Positions 25,354 to 37,508 of a DNA stretch of 64,000 nt are shown one piece after another. The notes under the pieces were generated by a model. The model was not told the origin of the DNA and did not search any database. It saw only the letters and a list, made by a program, of their open reading frames with translations. Numbering within the stretch: the stretch's first letter is position 1; each line of letters starts with the position of its first letter. The DNA is from Dipteronia dyeriana (Eukaryota > Streptophyta > Magnoliopsida > Sapindales > Sapindaceae). The DNA lies in assembly GCA_032871835.1 (NCBI GenBank), contig CM065299.1:41552706-41616705 (forward strand), given 5' to 3'. Position numbers and translations under genes: made by a program.

Positions 25354-25422
25354 CCGAGATGGCACATGGGCATCTCGGGGCAGCAAGCCTTCTGCCCCGA
25401 GATGGCCACGCGCCATCTTGGG
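25354..25422. repeat. Two adjacent GC-rich hairpins in the D LTR
   Basis: 25354-25378 pairs CCGAGATG with CATCTCGG. 25395-25422 pairs CCCGAGATGGC with GCCATCTTGGG (one wobble). The two share the same stem words. They are the only GC-rich block in a strongly AT-rich LTR. Confidence 0.8.
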
Positions 25423-26194
25423 AAAGAAGTATATGCTTGCTTCTTTCTCCTTCTATCCTCCTTCGCGTACTTTGACCGTTCTCCGGCCTCCGAACTCGGA
25501 ATTTGAATCTGTTTGCGGATTACGAACGGTAACTCTCACACGGATATGAACATATAAGATACTCAACCCAGAAAATAATAATTCGACTCCATATACGAAG
25601 ACGAAGACAATGTATGAAACATGAGTTGAAAGTGTAGTATCTTTTGACTTTGAATTTGAAATCAATAGTATGAGTAACCGAAATGACCGGAACTCAATCA
25701 AGAATGATTTAAGACTAAATCCAAGTTCAATATCCATGTTATACAAACATATATACACACAAACTCAATTCACACTAGAATGCAAACTACATAGTGATAG
25801 TTTCCAATCATGCATATTCCAAAACATGTTATTTCCAAACCATTGCATGAGCATTCATCTTAAAGTGTGTGAATGTGTTATACATGGTGCACAACGATGC
25901 AGGGACACATATGAATGAATTGTATGTGTGTGCCTATAAAGGTACACAATGATGCAGGGACACAAATGTATGATAGGTGTGTGTGTGCCTAAGCCTTGTA
26001 AGAGAAAGATAAGGTCTTATTATACCTTTGTAGAAACAAATTGCATCCTTTCTCTTTGAAGACTTAGAACTTGCTTTGACTTGTTGTTTCTTCTTCCTTA
26101 AAGCTTGAATCATCATGAACCTAAACAGCTAAGTCATTACAAGTAAACATCATTTTGATATGGAATTCATGCCAACACAAACTAAAACCTAACA

Positions 26195-26205
26195 ATCTCC
26201 CCCTT
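26195..26205 (-). promoter_or_regulatory. Polypurine tract of element D
   Basis: The minus strand reads AAGGGGGAGAT directly before the LTR start. Related tracts at 26463-26470 and 26601-26611 could be extra copies. Confidence 0.85.
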
Positions 26206-26662
26206 TGTCAAATTCCATGTCAAAACACCTATACATTTACTACAAATATAAAAATGAAGATAGGTCACAAAATCACTCCCTCACATTAAAATGAGTAAGA
26301 TTCCTATAACTAATCTTCACCAACTCTTGAACTTCATCTTGATCTTCTTTTGAAGCAACCTACAAATCATCTCAAAGCACAATGCATAAACAAGAGAAAA
26401 ACAACAAATGGCAACATATAATATGGATAAGAATATACAATTAAATCCACAAATACATGTATCTCCCCCTCAATACATGCCAAATACAAGAATTCTTAAC
26501 CAAATCTTAAGACTAATTATTACAAGCCATTGAAAGTCCAAAAGTTCACAAAAACAACATAAAAAGGAAACTAAGTAACTAGCAATTCATAACAACTCTT
26601 TCTCCCCCTTTTTGACATGAAATGATGCCAAAAGGTAAGAAACATACCATGAGACTCAAATA

Positions 26663-27721
26663 CTAACTACTAGATCCACCAAAGAAAGATATGCTTGTAG
26701 TTGACCTAACATAATGCTTGAGAGGTGGTCTTGAACTTGATGCAATACACTCCTCAAACTCTTTTATTCTAGCATCTTGTTTTTCAACTATAGCACTAAG
26801 CTCATCAACCTTCTTCTTCAAATGCAAAGCCCAATCCGGAAGAATGTTTATGCTAGTCTCTTGACAATCAACTTGTGAACTAAAAAGTCCAAAAGTATCA
26901 CATGTCTTACCCTTATCCTTATATGACATGTATGACACACGTTTATCACTATACTTTTCCAAGGGTTGTACCAACATATCATCTCCACTACTTTGAACAC
27001 CACGAGCTAAACACAAAGAAGTTATAAACCCTGGTAATGCAAGCTTCTTATCTCCTCTAGTTGAGAAAGCCGCATTATCCAAATAAAACATAAGCAAATC
27101 CCCAAGGTTTATAGGTTGATTAGTCACTAAGGCATATACTATTTTGATCTTGTCTTTATTCAACTCGGTTGAATTCGAAGATCCAATAATATTTGTGCAA
27201 ATGAAAAGATGCCAAAATGCACTTGCCTTAGTTAACTCATGTTGACTAATATATGCTCTACCTTTCCACTCAAAAGAAGCATTGTCACATAGAGTTCTAC
27301 CCATGATATTAAGATTCTCAATGATATCAACATCTAGAATGTTTGAATCAATATCACTAGATAGCCCAAGAAACTTGTTAATGTTTTTCGGCTTAACTCT
27401 AAATACAACACCCCTAACATCCATCAAAGCATCCAATAAGGTGGCACTCTCTCTATATTCATGATAAAATTCTCTAACAATAGTGTCATTCACTATTCCT
27501 AGCATGCTCACCCAAGATTCCCAATTTCTATCCTTAATGCATTTAAGAACATAAGAATCTTTACATTTACCTAAGTCAAAGCCTCTCTCTTGAAATATCT
27601 TCTTAGTTGCAAAGATCCCTAAATCCTTTGATCTTGAAGCTTTGGATCTCTTTGAGGTTGACTTGGCTTTCACAAAAGGATTCAATTAATTTCCACTTCC
27701 GGTAACTTTAGTTCTTCCCAT
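26663..27721 (-). pseudogene. Extra ORF of element D (putative plant transposon protein)
   Basis: ATG at 27721-27719, then an in-frame TAA at codon 12 (27688-27686), then 340 open codons to 26663: otherwise the best preserved non-viral frame here. The N-terminal 30 residues are basic and Ser-rich (KAKSTSKRSKASRSKD). The central block (RNWESWVSMLG, VREFYHEYRES, VRGVVFRVKPKNINKFLGL) resembles the 'putative plant transposon protein' domain found beside plant retroelement ORFs. A short coiled coil (LKKKVDELSAIVEKQDARIKEFEE) precedes a Ser-rich C-terminus. No transmembrane segment is evident, so I would not call it env. Function unknown. Confidence 0.7.
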
Positions 27722-28246
27722 CTGTTCTTGTGAAATAAGATGTTATAAACATACAAAATTGAGTGAAAGACAAAACAAGCTTATTAATCACAAATATATA
27801 AAATATAAAAAATAATGACATATGACTTAAGAATGAATCATCATGCAAGACAAAGATAGTGAGTAATATCTTACAAGTATCATTAAGTCAAAATATGCCA
27901 ACATGTAACAAAATGAAGCATGTGAACATATCATAAAAGAGAACAATGTCTAGCATACAATGTTCCCCCTTGATAAATGCCATGACTAAGATTCATGATA
28001 GCATTAGGTTCACAAGGAAGTTCACACTATCACACATTCAAGCAATTTGAAGAATTATCAACAAAATAAGCTTCATATGATAAGAGAGATACACAAAGAT
28101 TTTTCAAGTTCTCTCATAATTCTTCAACAATTGCAAAGATATCATCATACTCATAAACAAAGTGTGTGTGTGACAGATATGCTTCAAATATATATCAAGA
28201 AGTAGTTTGATAATCAACATGCAAACAATTTTCAACAACTATTCAG
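27722..28246 (-). other. Element D internal non-coding remnant
   Basis: Upstream of the extra ORF on the minus strand. It contains one more purine tract (27965-27973, plus strand TCCCCCTTG). No pol similarity was recognised. It ends where sequence matching 38679 onward begins. Confidence 0.5.
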
Positions 28247-28383
28247 GTATTCCTTGGTCTTCTTATAACTTCAGAAGTCTTCCAGTCTCTTCAGGTCACT
28301 CCGATTCATTTTATGAATCTGAAAAAGGAAATCTGTATGGAACGCACTAGGCAACACTTGCCAACGGAATCGTGCAAGATGAT

Positions 28384-28485
28384 GTGAATAGTACCGTGAA
28401 CAGTACCGTGAACAGTACCGCATGAACATTACACGTGAAACAGTGCCACATGAATAGTACGCATGAACAGTGCCGCATGAACAGT
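28384..28485 (-). repeat. Short tandem repeats in Copia-E leader, copy 1
   Basis: Units of about 12 and 14 bp built on GTGAACAGTACC and CATGAACAGTGCCG. It has one GTGAACAGTACC unit more than the copy at 38816-38905. Confidence 0.9.
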
Positions 28486-28712
28486 ATTTATATATACACA
28501 ATACAATAAAAGTAAAAATAATAAAAATAAAAATAAAAATAATTATACAACCTATAAACCCTAAATCCACAGTACCATAAAAAATTATTATCATCCATGT
28601 TTAAATTAAACAATTTAATTATAAACATCCATACAATCATATAGATTGTGCCTACACATCTATACATATAGGAGCATCGAAAACAACTTCCTGTTTCGAA
28701 AAAAAAGATATT

Positions 28713-28725
28713 GGCTCTGATACCA
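28713..28725 (-). promoter_or_regulatory. Primer-binding site beside LTR E1
   Basis: TGGTATCAGAGCC on the minus strand, two bases after the LTR end (initiator tRNA-Met type). Confidence 0.95.
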
Positions 28726-29471
28726 ATTGTTGGAACCCCGTTCACTAGTAACACAGCGGAACTAGGTTTTTTTTTTTTTTTGTACAGATTGTAATTTATC
28801 TGGAACCAGTGAACTTGGGATCGTAACTCTTTTTCAGAGCTCATACATATCAATTATTACAATAAAAAAAATATGTGTACTCGAAAAATGTAATCAATAT
28901 AATCAAAAGAAAAAAATCTAAGAACATTACCAACGTCTGGAGGCTCCTTCACTTCTTGTAATGCTCCTTGTCTGAACCAATCTTACCAATGTTTGGAGGC
29001 TCCTACACTTTACGATATGCTCATGTCTGAAATACTTGATCTTCCTACTATCTCTCGGGACTGGTAACTGCGTGTGGACGCGTCATGGTCTCAGGAACTT
29101 GAATGGAGGATATAGAGAAAATACTTGAATAAACTCTTCCTTTGATATCAGAGCACAACACTTGCACAAAAATTCTTTTCTTTCTTTCAACATATGCACA
29201 CACTAGCACCAAATTATGCACCGATGCGCAATGCATTGATATCAGGTAAATAAAAAGAAAAAAAAACACACACACACTTGCACCAATTCTAGTATTGATG
29301 CATTTTGATTTCTTAGTTATCAATGAATGCTGTGTGTTCGTTTCACACACCCTATTTTTGCATCATATGCAAAAACAAATATATGTCTTGTTTCACTTTG
29401 CATTTGATACCAACACTGATAAGTCGTTGATCTCTATGTTGATTGTTCTATTTTATCTTATCTCAATCTTT

Positions 29472-29474
<3 letters not shown>

Positions 29475-29518
<44 letters not shown>
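29475..29518. repeat. (AT)n microsatellite in LTR E1
   Basis: Perfect AT run; the matching tract in E2 (39899-39982) is about twice as long. Confidence 0.97.
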
Positions 29519-29522
<4 letters not shown>

Positions 29523-32131
29523 AAAACTAATCAATTTCAATCATTTAAGATATCTCATATCTTTAAAGATATTAATAAATTTATTTTGAATTCAAACTCT
29601 TTAAATTCAAAAATTATATATCTAATTTAATAAAAATAAAATAATCAAAATATTTTTTTATAAATTAAATATCAATCAACACCCTCCAACTAATGATTAA
29701 TTACAAATTAAATAGTCTAGTTATTTAATTAACATAATCATTATCATTAATTAATTAAATAATCTCATTATTCAATTAATTCCCGAATAAATATGTGTCA
29801 CTTTCGTAACACAATTAACTGGACAATCCAATCAATTAACCGTGACCCTTGTTACCTAAATCAATCGAGCTAGCAAGGGGACCTAATGGACCCAGAGTAT
29901 TTTGAGCTCCAACAATCATCGGAATCATTAATTAAACTATTTAATTAATATTCCTTGATTATTAACTCCGGTGTTATTCCACTAAAAACCCGAAGCTGCA
30001 CTCTTTCAACTGCAGACGCTTTTACACAGACCGATACAACTCGGTATCCATCGATATAGCTATTACACATGGTGTAATCCTCCACAGTAGTTCATAATTA
30101 GAGCGGGGTTATAATGTCCGTTATACCGCTCTAATTACATATATCCTTTAAGTACCATTGATTCTCTAGTGGACAATAAATCCTATTTCCTCACGGAATT
30201 AGGAGAGCGCACATATTGTCCAAGCAACGAATCAACCCTTAAGGGAACCACCATCTACTCCCCATAAGAATGAGTGGATTCAACTATTTTGTACAAACAT
30301 TCCTAGCCACAAGCCAAACCGTAATCCCAACATACAGAGTATATTGATCAGGAACTGCATCCAACCTCACCCATGGTATATCAAGGACCAGGATCTAACC
30401 CGAAGGAGTCGATAAGAAACTTAGGATTAAGATCATCCACATATAGCCATCTGCTGGAATTATGCTCGATAGCAAGAGTATAATAATGTATTTCACAATC
30501 TTTTAATATTAATAAAGTGATTTCTAGTTTAACAAATCTTATAGCATTTATAGTTTAATTATTATAATTGTCAAAAGTAAATAATTGTAAGGTCAAAAGA
30601 CTATGAGAAAAGAAGAATTGTTCATACATCTAGATATGTATGAGGTAGACACAATTCTTTAGTTAGTCTTGAATAATATTCACAACTTAAGATAAAGGTT
30701 GTGCGCTTTTATCTTGTCAAAGTTGAAGATTCTTTTGCTAGCATTTGAGTTGGATCAAATGTGTTATGATGAGTCTAAAATCATCAAAGTGTGGTGTCTT
30801 TGGAAAAAAGAATCTAGTGCACTGGGTTCATTGAATAGGATCACGGTGAAACAATTTATCAAGAACCGTCAATGGATAAAAATTTTCACTAGAAGACGAT
30901 TGGAGAGTCTATCTCAATCATGAGATAAATGATGGACTTATGGTTGCAAGTGTTATCATGTTAGCTATCAATGAGTACGATTATATAGCATAGTTTATCC
31001 TCGATAGTTTGGTTGTATTCATTTGTTAACCGATAGAGGACTTCATTTATAGATGTGGACATCGTGGCTCCATTTATTAAATGTGAGTAGAATACCATCA
31101 TATGGATATTTTGAAGTATTGGATATTAAATCTTAACGTTAAGTTTTCAATAGTTTCTATTGAAACATGGCTTCTAGACAAGTTAAAATATCCAAGTTCA
31201 AATTGTAGTCATATGAGTAAATATGGTAACTTGGAGAGCTATAGGCGGTCTTTGAGCTCATGGCGATCACTGTTATTCTTCACGAGGATACACTATGTCC
31301 ATAAAGATTGTATAGGGTATGAATGAGAAATATTAACTTATTATATCTTTATTTAAGAGTTCAATTTTAGTTTTTTAGTGGAATGAACTAAAATTAAAAG
31401 ATTGGACCTAAGTGAATCATTTGTTGATTGTGATTAGGTTATGTCTATTGAAGCTTAAATTTAGATAGCTTGCCAAGATCTACTATCCACAAGAATTTGC
31501 ATGGATTACTTGATATATTCTACCGGACCAATTTACGGGTCCATCTAGAATTATATTGAAGCATGTGGACTTGTTTCCTTTTGTAAGAATGGGTCTAGTT
31601 CACATGTAGACTTTTTATTAAGGTTCAATGGATTTAATAAAATAAGAATAAAATAATATATATATATATATATATATGCCCATGTGAGGTCTTGGGCGGC
31701 AAGGCTAAATATTTTAGCTTAATTATATTGTTTTTTATTATTTTATTTTATTTTTTAATTAAATGGAAATTAATTAATTTGTTAATTATTTAATTATTTA
31801 ATTAAAAGTTAAAATAATTTTTCTAGTAGGAGTTGGTCTCCTAATATTATACTATTGTTAGCAGTATAATTAATATTAAAGACTATATTTGATAAGTAGA
31901 TAAATAAAAGGAATTATTTATCTAGTCAAATTAGGAAATCCTTAATATCGTTACAAATACATTATTTGAGTTGGATTAGGAGTCTTTGTGTAGGAAAGAA
32001 TTCTTTTTGGAAAAGGATTCTTAGTCACTAAGTAAATCTACCTAAGGATAGGATTCTTGCCCACCAAGTAAATCCTTCTTAGGTGAGGATTAGGTCTCCT
32101 AAATTGAAAACATGTAGAATTCGGCCACTAT

Positions 32132-32172
<41 letters not shown>

Positions 32173-32196
32173 CATATATGTATATATATATATATG
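32132..32196. repeat. Compound (CA)n(TA)n microsatellite in LTR A3
   Basis: CA repeat 32132-32158, then interrupted TA/TG repeat. Confidence 0.95.
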
Positions 32197-32818
32197 TAGT
32201 GGAATTCAGCCATGCCATTGATTCTAAGGAGAAGAATTCGACCATGGTGAATATTTTTCTTCCTATAGTGATTTCGGTCACCAAGAGAATTTTGAGAGAG
32301 AATAATTTGTTTTTGGCTCTAGTCAAAATTCGATCAACTCATAGAAATAGTGTGAAATTCGGCAAAGAGGAAAATGTGGAAAGAACGTTTTGTATTCAAA
32401 AGTGCACTAGTAGCCTTTACATTAAAATGTTGTGTACAATATCGAATATAGGTTCACGCAAATTTCAATCAAATTGATTGATAATTCACAAGTGACTTAA
32501 CATTCTTTGTTTTTCTTCTTGGAGGATTATTGTGACTAACAAAGAAAGAGATTTTGTTTGTTTCCATCCTCAGGTATACAATTTAAAGAAAGGGAGCCCA
32601 CACTCCTAGGTGATTCACGTTCGTGATTGGATTGGAAGATCTTACGGATTCAATTCGACGCTAGTTCAATCGTTATGAGAAAAAGGTACGATACTTTTAA
32701 TATACATCAATTAATCTATGGTTAAGGTTCATTTTATTTTAAAGGGGAAACTTTTAAAAATATATCAAACCTTAATTTCATGTTTTCTCTAAGTTTTGAA
32801 CCGATTTTTCCCTACAAT

Positions 32819-32829
32819 TGGTATCAGAG
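32819..32829 (+). promoter_or_regulatory. Primer-binding site of A3
   Basis: TGGTATCAGAG two bases after the LTR end; then TCTGG instead of CC, so slightly decayed. It fixes the orientation of family A. Confidence 0.92.
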
Positions 32830-33583
32830 TCTGGTTGTACCCTTGATTAATTGATGTATGTGTACGTGAATCTTTTTCTTTTTATTGTATATATGCATGT
32901 TTTAGAAAGAGATGACACTCTAGGTATTCACATATATATTTACATTGGAATGTATGAATATATATATATATATATATATGTTTTATATGTGGTTTGTTAT
33001 TACTCAATTTTGGTCCTAGAATTTCAATGTATTTTTGTTTTGGGATTGTAACAAGAAGGGTGGCCTATCATCACCATAATTTCCTTCTTGGTAGTTGCTA
33101 ATTTTTATTTTTATTTTGTTGTTGTAATAAAAAAAATTGCACTATGTTGTAATAAAAAAAACTGCAGTATTTTTTTATTTAAAATTCTTCTGTAATACAT
33201 TCAAGTATCGAAGACTCGAAGTTTTGAAGAATTGGAACCAACTGGAACAAGTTTGGGACCGTGCGAGCCATAGCTATAGATTAATCACTATATTCAGGAT
33301 AGAATCACTGTACATTACGGAATGGACCGCAGTTATAGATTAGCTACAAATAAAGTACCCAACTTTATTTCCTATCTATTGACTCTTTAGATTGCACATC
33401 TCTTACTGTATCCATTCGTATATGACACTCACATACATAGTTCCAGATTACATCTAGCAAACTGGGATGTTAATATGCACAAGTCATAAAATAAACAACA
33501 CAACACGAATGAATTGAACTTTTCCTTTTATTTATTTCATAAATCCATTTACAAATTACATATTTAAGGCATAAACCCCAACA

Positions 33584-33594
33584 ATCTCCCATTT
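33584..33594 (-). promoter_or_regulatory. Polypurine tract of Copia-E
   Basis: Minus strand AAATGGGAGAT immediately before the LTR start at 33583. Confidence 0.85.
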
Positions 33595-33959
33595 GCACTA
33601 AAGCATGTGAAGCGTGTTTCGTAACTCTAGACCATCTAGTTGACCCGAAAACACTTTAGCTAGTAAGGTCTTCGTAAATAGATCAGCATGATTGTCTTGT
33701 GAAGCTACTGTGTGACAATCACATCTCCTCATTTCACTATCTCTCTAATAAGATGATACTTTCTCTCTATATGCTTCCCTCTTTGTGGCTTCTTGGTTCT
33801 TTGGAATTAGCCATAGCACTACTGTTATCGCAATAAAGTGTGATGGGCTTATCCAGATCTGGAACAACTTCAAGATCACTCAAGAACTTACGGAGCCAAA
33901 CAGCCTCTTTAGCAGCTTCATAAGCGGCTACATATTCGGCTTCCATGGTGGAGTCAGCA

Positions 33960-35291
33960 ATTCAAGATTGCTTAATACTTCTCCACATAATGGCTCCACC
34001 ACCAAGGGTGAATACTGATCTAGTTATGGAGTTTCTAGAATCCCTGTATGACTGAAAATTAGAATCTGTATATCCTAACAGGATCAAATCCTGTCCAGAA
34101 TACACTAATATATAATTTCTCATTCTCCGAAGATACTTGAGAATCGTCTTAATAGCAATCCAATGATTCAATCCTAGGTTGGACCAGTATCTGCTGACTA
34201 CTCTCACTATATAGCAGATGTTCAGTCTCGTGCATAACATAACATACATGAGACTACCTACTACCAATGCATAGGGTACATGTCTTATATCCTCAACTTC
34301 TTGAGATGTCTTAGGATGTTGTTCCTTAGACAAGCGAACTCCATGTCTGGAAGGTATATTACATTTCTTGGAGTTCTACATCAAAAATTACACAAGATTC
34401 TAGTCAATAAATGATGCCTGAGACAGTGCTAAGAGTTTGTTCTTACGATCCATTATAAGTTAGATCCCAAGAACATAACTCGCCTATCCCAAATCTTTCA
34501 TTTGGAATTGGCTAGCCAGCCAGCCCTTTACATCAGACAACACTCCTACATCATTTCCAATGAGTAGGATATCATCTACGTATAGGACCAAGAAAACTAC
34601 TTTCTTGTCAATGATCCGCTTGTAGACACAAGGCTTATCGACGTTCTGCTAAAAGCCATAGGTTTTGATCACATCATCAATATATGATGTTCCAAGATCT
34701 AGATGTTTGTTTAAGTCCATAGATGGACCTTTGCAGCTTGTAAACCTTTTGCTCTTGATATAGAGACACGAATCTCTCTGGCTGCATCACATAGATGCTC
34801 TCATCAAGATTGTCATTCAAGAATGCAGTATTGACATCCATTTGCCAAATTTCATAATCGAAATAGGCAGCAATGGATAAGAGAATCCGAATAGACTTAA
34901 ACATGACTACTGACGAGAAGGTCTTTTTATAATCGACCCCCTCTTTCTAGGTATAACCCTTGGCCACAAGCCTTGCCTTGAAGATCTCTACCTCCTCGTC
35001 TACTCATCTCTTTCTCTTGTAGATCCACTTACACCCTATTGGTTTTACCCCATCTGATATGTCTACAAGAACCCAATCTTAGTTAAAGTACATTGAATCC
35101 ATCTTGAGATTCATGGCTTTAAGTTGTTCCTCATTATCAGGATCTTCCATTGCATTTTTAAATGTCAATGGATCATCAACACTATCAGTAGAGACAACAC
35201 TTTGTCCCTCACATATACCTAAATAGCGTTCAGGTTGTCTCATAACCCTCTCACTACGTCTAGGTGGTAGTGTATCCTGATCAGGAACCAT
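33960..35291 (-). pseudogene. Copia-E pol: reverse transcriptase and RNase H
   Basis: Minus-strand fragments in order: the linker ending RRSERVMRQPERYLG (35291-35079), RT with QMDVNTAFLN and IYGLKQTSRSWN (34904-34677), the catalytic YVDD at 34582-34571, and RNase H with LLGYTDSNFQSYRDSRNSITR (34333-33962). Stops and frameshifts separate all of these. Domain order and motifs identify Ty1-copia. Dead. Confidence 0.9.
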
Positions 35292-35299
35292 TTGACTCT

Positions 35300-36290
35300 C
35301 AGATGATTATGAATCAACAACTCTTGTTGATGAAGCACTAGTCTCACCATGCTCCAACTCATTCAATACAATCTTAGAACTAGGTTTATGGTCACTAATA
35401 TAATTGTCTTCAAGAAACGTTGCATTTGTCAATACAAATACTTTGTTATCTTTGGGACTATAGAAATGTCCACCTCCGATCTCCTTGGACTATCCTACAA
35501 ATAGGCAAACAACTGACTTGGAGTCTGACTTTCCACTTCTGTTCTTCAGCACGTGTGATGGACACCCCCATATGCGGAATGTCGTAAACTAGCTTTACGA
35601 CCATTCCACAACTATAAGGGAGTCTTAGGAACAGATTTGGATGGCACTACATTCAAAATGTATGCCACTGTTTGTAACATATATCCCTAGAAGGAATTTG
35701 GTAATGATGAGAAACTAATCATAGATCTCACCATTTCCACCAGGGTTCTATTTCTCCTATCCGTTGCACCATTTTGCTGAGGTGTACCAAGAGCTATGAG
35801 TTAGGAAACTATCTCATGCTTGACCATGAAGTCTTCAAACTCTTGGTCAAGTTACTCACCTCCACGATCTGATCGCAGTGACTTGATAGTCTTACCTAAT
35901 TGATTCTCAACTTCAACTCATAATTCTTTAAACTTTTCAAATATTTCCAACTTTCGTTGCATTAGGTAGACGTATCTGTATCTTGAGTATTCATCTATAA
36001 AGGTGACATAATACTCATAACCACCCCTAGATTTAAGATTCATCGGTCCGCAGACATCTGTATGTATAAGCTCTAGCGATTCTTTAGCTCTAGCGATTCT
36101 TTAGCTCTAAGCCCTTTTCCGGTAAAAGGTCTCTTAGTCATCTTACCTTCCAAACAAGATTCACAGACAGGTAAGGTGCCAAACTTTAACTCATTTAAAG
36201 TTCCATTTTTTACTAGTCTATCTATCTGGTCAAGGTTAATATGATCAAGCCTTAGATGCCAGAGATACGTGTCATTATCTGGAGAAATCT
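35300..36290 (-). pseudogene. Copia-E pol: integrase
   Basis: The minus strand reads, in broken frames, the zinc-binding LRLDHINLDQIDRLVKNG with CESCLEGKMTKRPF, then HTDVCGPMN (first Asp), LRSDRGGE (second Asp) and a degraded end of the core. A 17-bp unit (AGCTCTAGCGATTCTTT on the plus strand) is tandemly duplicated at 36069-36102, which by itself shifts the frame. Confidence 0.85.
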
Positions 36291-36294
36291 TATG

Positions 36295-37508
36295 TCATTT
36301 AGTTTTTGTTTTTTTAACCTTAAACATTTCAGTGTTGAACAGTGTAATATGTATTAATGGTCTTAACACATACAAATTGTTTTCATTAATTCTTGAACAA
36401 ATATTCAGATCAATCTTTCTAATAATAACATACTTATTATTAAAAGAAACAGAATTTTTTTGTTCTAACAACATAGAAATGGAAATCAAATTCCGTGTAA
36501 ATCCAGGAATATAAAATACATTGTCCAACAATATATAATTATTACAAAAGCATAATCTAATTACGCCCACTGTCGGTGCCGACACAACATCCTCTGACCC
36601 TACACGTATTGAGGAGGCTCCCTTCTCTAGCTGTGTCCAATAATTAGTCCATTGCAATGAAGAATAAACATGGTTAGTGGCCCTCGAATCAACTATCCAA
36701 GGTAAAGATTCATCTTCCACTAAACATGACTCAAGAACAAGTAAATCATATTTAACTTTCTTGGACTTCTTCTTATTTTGGGCTTTCTTGGGTATGGACT
36801 TACCCATTGCCTTCCCAACCTCTTCCTCTTCTTATTATTGGAGGAAGATGGTTCGACAACATTTGCCTCACCAGTCTTGCCCTTGCAATCCTTAGTCAAT
36901 GACTCAAAGATAGTGAGTTTTTTGAGCAACTGTGTGAGATTGAACCTTAACTTGTTCATCTCGTAGTTACTCTTAAACTGATTGAAACTCTTCAGAAGAG
37001 TCATCAGTATGATGACAACTTGACTAGGTTCGTCAATGGCCACGTCATTAATTTTTGATGTGTTGAAGTAGGACATCATGCTCAGGACATGTTCCCGAAC
37101 TAACGTGCCTTCCTTCATACGAGCAAGAATAGCGGAACGAACAACTTCGTGTCGCTTTTGCTCGAAGGGCTGCCCGAACATAGCTTCCAATGACTCCATG
37201 ATTTCGAATGTTGAAGTCATAGCTTCATGCTTTATGACAAGCACATCTGTCATTGAAGCCAACAGATATGTTCGGGTCTTCTCATCAGATGAGACCCATC
37301 ACTGGTATGCCTCACGAACAGTTCGTGTGACATTGGCAGCAAACGCTAGAGGACATTCCTTCGTAAGCACAAACTTGAGGTCTTTGGTGACCAATATTGC
37401 ATTGATGTTAAGTTTCCACTTAGTATAGTTATCACCGGTTAATTTGTCGTTTGCGAGAATTTGAAATAATGCAGAAGACATTATTACTGAAATAAATAAA
37501 ACATTCAT
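36295..37508 (-). pseudogene. Copia-E gag and protease
   Basis: Gag begins near 37479 with the ATG of MSSALFQILANDKLTG; the block LTGDNYTKWKLNINAILVTKDL is the typical copia gag start. Gag continues at 37262-36720 in another frame (HEAMTSTFEIMESLEAMFG). The protease frame (36807-36295) has WIVDSRATNHV where active copia proteases have Asp-Ser-Gly, so the catalytic Gly is Arg. ISISMLLEQ and YVLRP mark the GAG-pre-integrase junction. A CCHC knuckle was not recognised. Confidence 0.88.

Larger units (their letters stand above)
23591..26194 (-). repeat. 3' LTR of element D
   Basis: It starts TGTTAGGTTTTAGTTTGTG at 26194 directly after the polypurine tract and ends TTGAGCA at 23591, after a C-rich tract. 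Length is 2604 bp. It contains GC-rich hairpins at 25354-25422. A CT-rich series of short units (for example AGACTTCTTGC, ACTTCCTTGCTC) fills 24060-24350. Confidence 0.75.
23591..28246 (-). mobile_element. Element D: SIRE-like copia fragment (extra ORF, 3' LTR)
   Basis: On the minus strand: internal sequence from 28246, extra ORF 27721-26663, several purine tracts, polypurine tract, then a 3' LTR 26194-23591. Repeated GGGGGAG tracts ahead of the LTR and an extra ORF after pol are features of the SIRE/Maximus copia lineage. Pol and the 5' LTR are absent: element E begins at 28247. Lineage is inferred without pol. Confidence 0.65.
30452..33270 (+). mobile_element. Family-A element A3, 5' LTR plus 450 bp internal
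   Basis: LTR 30452-32816 (TGCTGGAATTATGCTCG to TTTTCCCTACA), primer site, then internal sequence collinear with the A2 internal region (12860 downwards) until a break at about 33270 at the shared words GTGCGAGCCATAGC. The 3' LTR is missing and the host LTR lost about 150 bp at the join, so the insert was truncated or later deleted. It carries no coding domain. Confidence 0.85.
28728..33583 (-). repeat. LTR E1, interrupted by A3
   Basis: It begins TGTTGGGGTTTATGCC at 33583 and ends TTCCAACA at 28728. It matches E2 over 28728-30451 and about 33271-33583, with the A3 fragment between and about 150 bp of LTR missing at the insertion. Identity to E2 is about 98-99% up to about 29990 and about 90% beyond (counted by eye). 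Confidence 0.88.

Noticed and set aside
26663..27721. Host gene or env-like glycoprotein
   Set aside because: No transmembrane or signal segment, and it sits between purine tracts and an LTR on the same strand, so it belongs to element D.
28271..28853. Frames of 107-121 codons near LTR E1, and 190 codons at 38703-39275
   Set aside because: They span primer site, leader repeats and LTR end; the same frames recur only because the LTR is duplicated.
29295..29630. Open frame with long Ile-Tyr runs, also 32099-32326, 32851-33051 and 39719-40051
   Set aside because: The residues come from AT/TA microsatellites inside LTRs; no domain or codon signal.
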